DNA from: Cordylochernes scorpioides
Lineage: Eukaryota > Arthropoda > Arachnida > Pseudoscorpiones > Chernetidae
Direction of reading: 5' to 3'
Assembly (NCBI GenBank): GCA_030710605.1
Contig: CP092863.1
Coordinates: 138,106,994-138,170,993 of the forward strand
DNA: 64,000 nucleotides
Under the pieces are notes generated by a model, which saw only the letters and a list, made by a program, of their open reading frames with translations, made no database searches and was not told the origin of the DNA. Positions 61,675 through 64,000 of the stretch are shown piece after piece. Positions within the stretch are counted from its first letter, which is position 1. Each line of letters opens with the position of its first letter. The position numbers were made by a program, and so were the translations under genes.

Positions 61675-61955
61675 AGGCATATCTTGTCCAGGAGCACATG
61701 TGCTTTACAGAAGGCAGAGCGCCATCTGGTGGAACAGAAATCAGCTAAACATTGATTTAACCTGTTCCCTGATATTTGGCCAACCCAATTTCTTGATAAA
61801 TCAAGAAAAGCCATCCACGAACGCGTTTCGTGCTGTTGGCGCTCGTCAGCGTGGAGTAGGCTGTAACCACTGCGACCAAAAAGATGTTTGGTCCCAGTGG
61901 CTTCTTGAGAAACCAAGAAATGGGTATTTAAGGCCAAACTTGCGTAAATACGCTT
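61675..61955 (-). mobile_element. Hammerhead-bearing element family 2, near-complete copy
   Basis: Reversed relative of 32815-33085, from GGCATATCTTGTCCAGGAGC to GGCCAAACTTGCGTAAATAC. It has an active-looking hammerhead in the middle. Confidence 0.75.
61815..61854 (-). ncRNA. Hammerhead ribozyme, minimal type I
   Basis: On the minus strand: stem I CCACG (61854-61850) with CGTGG (61819-61815); core CTGACGA (61849-61843), where the variable position 7 is C; stem II GCGC-CAACA-GCAC with one C-A mismatch; GAAA (61829-61826); stem III ACGCGT without a loop; cleavable T at 61820. All invariant core bases are present. Confidence 0.8.
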
Positions 61956-62029
61956 AACATGTGAAAAAACAATAGAAAAAAAATAATAAAAAGGTCAGGT
62001 GCTGAAAAAAAAAATTTTTTTTTTTTAAG

Positions 62030-62170
62030 GAGACAAGAGGCAATTTGGTTCAAACTTGGTTATCTTGTGTGTCTTCCTAAAAGGTCACTGTGTATCAAAT
62101 ATCTTTCGGGGTTATTGTCCGATATACATGCTGAAAGATACAACTTCCTTAAGTTTTATCCATGAGTGTA
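62030..62170 (-). repeat. 111-bp repeat unit, reversed
   Basis: GGTTCAAACTTGGTTATC, GTCACTGTGTATCAAAT and ACATGCTGAAAGATACAAC, closed by CCATGAGTGTA. Confidence 0.65.
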
Positions 62171-62388
62171 GATTCCAGAAAATCCTAATGGGTAAAAACT
62201 GTCAATAACTATTACTATGAAAATTACGTATTTTGATAAATCAATTGAAGATATCGCAGAAGATGTTAGCGGCTGAAAATGTGGAATCCTTGTTGCATAC
62301 TCTGCGCTGTATCAATAAGGAAAATTAAGCGCTAAACACACTTATATAAATTCTCTATTCTCTTTTATAATATAACTTTAAAAAGGTA

Positions 62389-62561
62389 CAGTTAAACCTG
62401 TCTATAGCGCCCCCTCTAAATATCACCTCCCTCTCTATAGTGCCTGATTTTAAATACGTAGTACGATGCGATTTACATTAAAAGTGACCTGTCTATAGCA
62501 CCTCCTCTCTATAGCACCCTATTTTGGTGAGTCCCAAGAGGGGGCGCTATAGACAGGACTG
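62389..62561. mobile_element. MITE, CAGTTAAACCTGTCTATAGC ends
   Basis: Third copy of the 3530 family, 173 bp. CAGTTAAACCTGTCTATAG at the left, CTATAGACAGGACTG at the right, TA on both sides. Confidence 0.8.
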
Positions 62562-62599
62562 TATTGCACGTTATAAAGTTTTTTCTTATTTTTTAAAGC

Positions 62600-62870
62600 G
62601 AATTTTTACTGGTGGAGGAGTGATATATACACCGTCTATTTTCGACATTCACTACTCAGGATCGAATCCCGCTTTGAAAACTTTTTTTTTTTAAGAATAA
62701 TTTCTTTAATGGTATCCTATTCCTGCAATAAATCTAACCCCACTAGTGAGTGCAAGTAACCAAAACGGTGCTCAATCACACTTGTAAATACAAAAGTCGA
62801 ACTGCGCTTTCTACGTGTGTAAACATATGATGCACTTCGAGTAAAAAGCAGTTGCTAACTACCCACAATG
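62600..62870 (+). mobile_element. tRNA-derived SINE, family 1, diverged
   Basis: GGTGGAGGAGTGATATATAC and GGATCGAATCCCG at the head, AAGTCGAACTGCGCTTTC and AAAAAGCAGTTGC in the tail. A tail fragment repeats at 63225-63305 and begins a diverged duplication of 63080-63220. Confidence 0.65.
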
Positions 62871-62919
62871 AATATTATAAAATAAATGAAGCTTCCAGGG
62901 TTAAGTTTCTTGTGCAACT

Positions 62920-62975
62920 TTTTTTATTTTCAAGCTTTCGGACTTGTCAGTCCTTCAACAGGATTATCAACTTAA
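62920..62975 (-). repeat. Hammerhead-like relic
   Basis: On the minus strand CCTGTTGAAGGACTGACAAG, TCC and GAAAGCTTG, the same plan as 38220-38436 with a changed core. Confidence 0.4.
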
Positions 62976-63975
62976 TAATAAATACAATTTATATATATAT
63001 ATATATATGTTATTATATACATATTTTAAATTACTTATTATATATTGAGAGAAAACAATATTACATTATTTCAGTTTGACAATGAATACCATGATTTACT
63101 TAGGATCATCACCACGATAAAAATTGTTTAAAATACGTTGACCTATTTGAGACGAGACGTTAAAGAAGAATGTCACGTGTTTGTATTGAGCAACAATATC
63201 CCATCCATCTATTATCCAACAATACAAAAGTCGAACTGCTTTCTACAAGTGTAAGAGACATGTGACGCACTTAGTGTAAAAAGCAGTTGCTAACTAACCA
63301 CAATGAATATCATGATTATATGGTATCATCACGATATTGTTCAAAATACGTTGACCTATTTGAGACGAGACGTTCAAGAATTTCACGTGTTTGTATTGAA
63401 CACAAAAACACACCATCCCATCTGTAACGGCAGCTGGCATGCCTATATAGTAAATTATCAGTGAGCACATTATTATCACTGATGATACTCTGTGCAGTTG
63501 CCTTTTGACTTATTGTAATATATATCCACATGTAAACTTATGTCTGATATAATTTATATGATGTCTGATGTCAGCCAAAAAGAAATAAAGACTTTCTTTT
63601 TTAACATCCAAATACTTCTTGCTGATCAAACGTCAACCAACAAACACGAGGACGTTACACCATCCATCTATCATCCAACAATAAGATTAATCAACTGTCA
63701 CAAAAATCTAAGAAAGAGAGAGAGAGAGAGAATGAAAGATTACATTTCTCAACACAACAAACAAACGAAATGTTCCAGATAACAACCCAGGTGACCTTGA
63801 CACCACATCTCTCACCGTCCTTCATTTCAAATGGTCAAAAAATGATTAAAGAAAATAGTGAAGAAGAACAAACCACAAAGGAATTCCATGTTTCTTACAA
63901 ATATGGAATAAATACATCAACATCACACTATTCTTTTCACAACTATATTGTTATCATAATTTAAAGAGAGAGAAA

Positions 63976-64000
63976 AAGGCATCTCCTGATGGTACAACTA
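63976..64000. repeat. Start of a hammerhead-element arm, cut by the window end
   Basis: AAAGGCATCTCCTGATGG and TACAACTA match the arm at 37744-37762 and 27905-27925. Confidence 0.5.

Overview
The window is AT-rich animal DNA. It holds one spliced gene of about 20 kb, a membrane transporter of the OATP/SLCO family with canonical GT-AG introns of mostly 0.5 to 4 kb. It also has tRNA-derived SINEs, several LINE families, Tc1/mariner transposons and fold-back elements. There are no operons, ribosome binding sites or CRISPR arrays. The repeat mix (hammerhead-bearing Penelope-like sequences, RNase H LINEs with CAA tails, tRNA SINEs) suggests an invertebrate, perhaps a mollusc or other lophotrochozoan. 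The species cannot be fixed from sequence alone.

Layout. 0-14 kb: an intact Tc1/mariner transposon, then a gene-free AT-rich stretch with SINE pieces, MITEs, a U6 snRNA copy inside a fold-back element, and a Penelope-type ORF fragment. 14.4-34.4 kb: the transporter on the minus strand. Fourteen coding exons can be followed with consistent phase from near the N-terminus (34426) to the stop codon (14382). The start codon is not in the exons seen. Its introns are packed with 91-bp MITE-derived tandem arrays, LINE ends, fold-backs and a 1.35-kb RNase H LINE. 34.5-43 kb: SINEs, a tRNA-Cys gene inside a retroposed cassette, nested fold-backs and a long palindrome. 43-47 kb: a Helentron-like endonuclease fragment and a LINE with a 16-bp target duplication. 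47.2-52.0 kb: a 51-bp tandem array of about 94 units. 52-64 kb: a second Tc1 transposon with one nonsense codon, LINE remnants, a 160-bp tandem array, a second well-formed hammerhead, and SINEs.

The most unusual theme is a set of elements built around hammerhead-ribozyme-like modules. One hammerhead (28230-28269) matches the minimal type I form throughout. Another on the minus strand (61815-61854) keeps the whole core. A larger family of short fold-back elements carries a hammerhead-like module in each arm. At least six copies are flanked by exact 12-14 bp target-site duplications, as retroposition leaves. One member holds a near full-length U6 snRNA copy in its loop. A tRNA-Cys gene with its own Pol III terminator lies in a related cassette with an 11-bp duplication. 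My inference is that a Penelope-like reverse transcriptase has been spreading ribozyme-bearing RNAs and sometimes joining them to small structured host RNAs.
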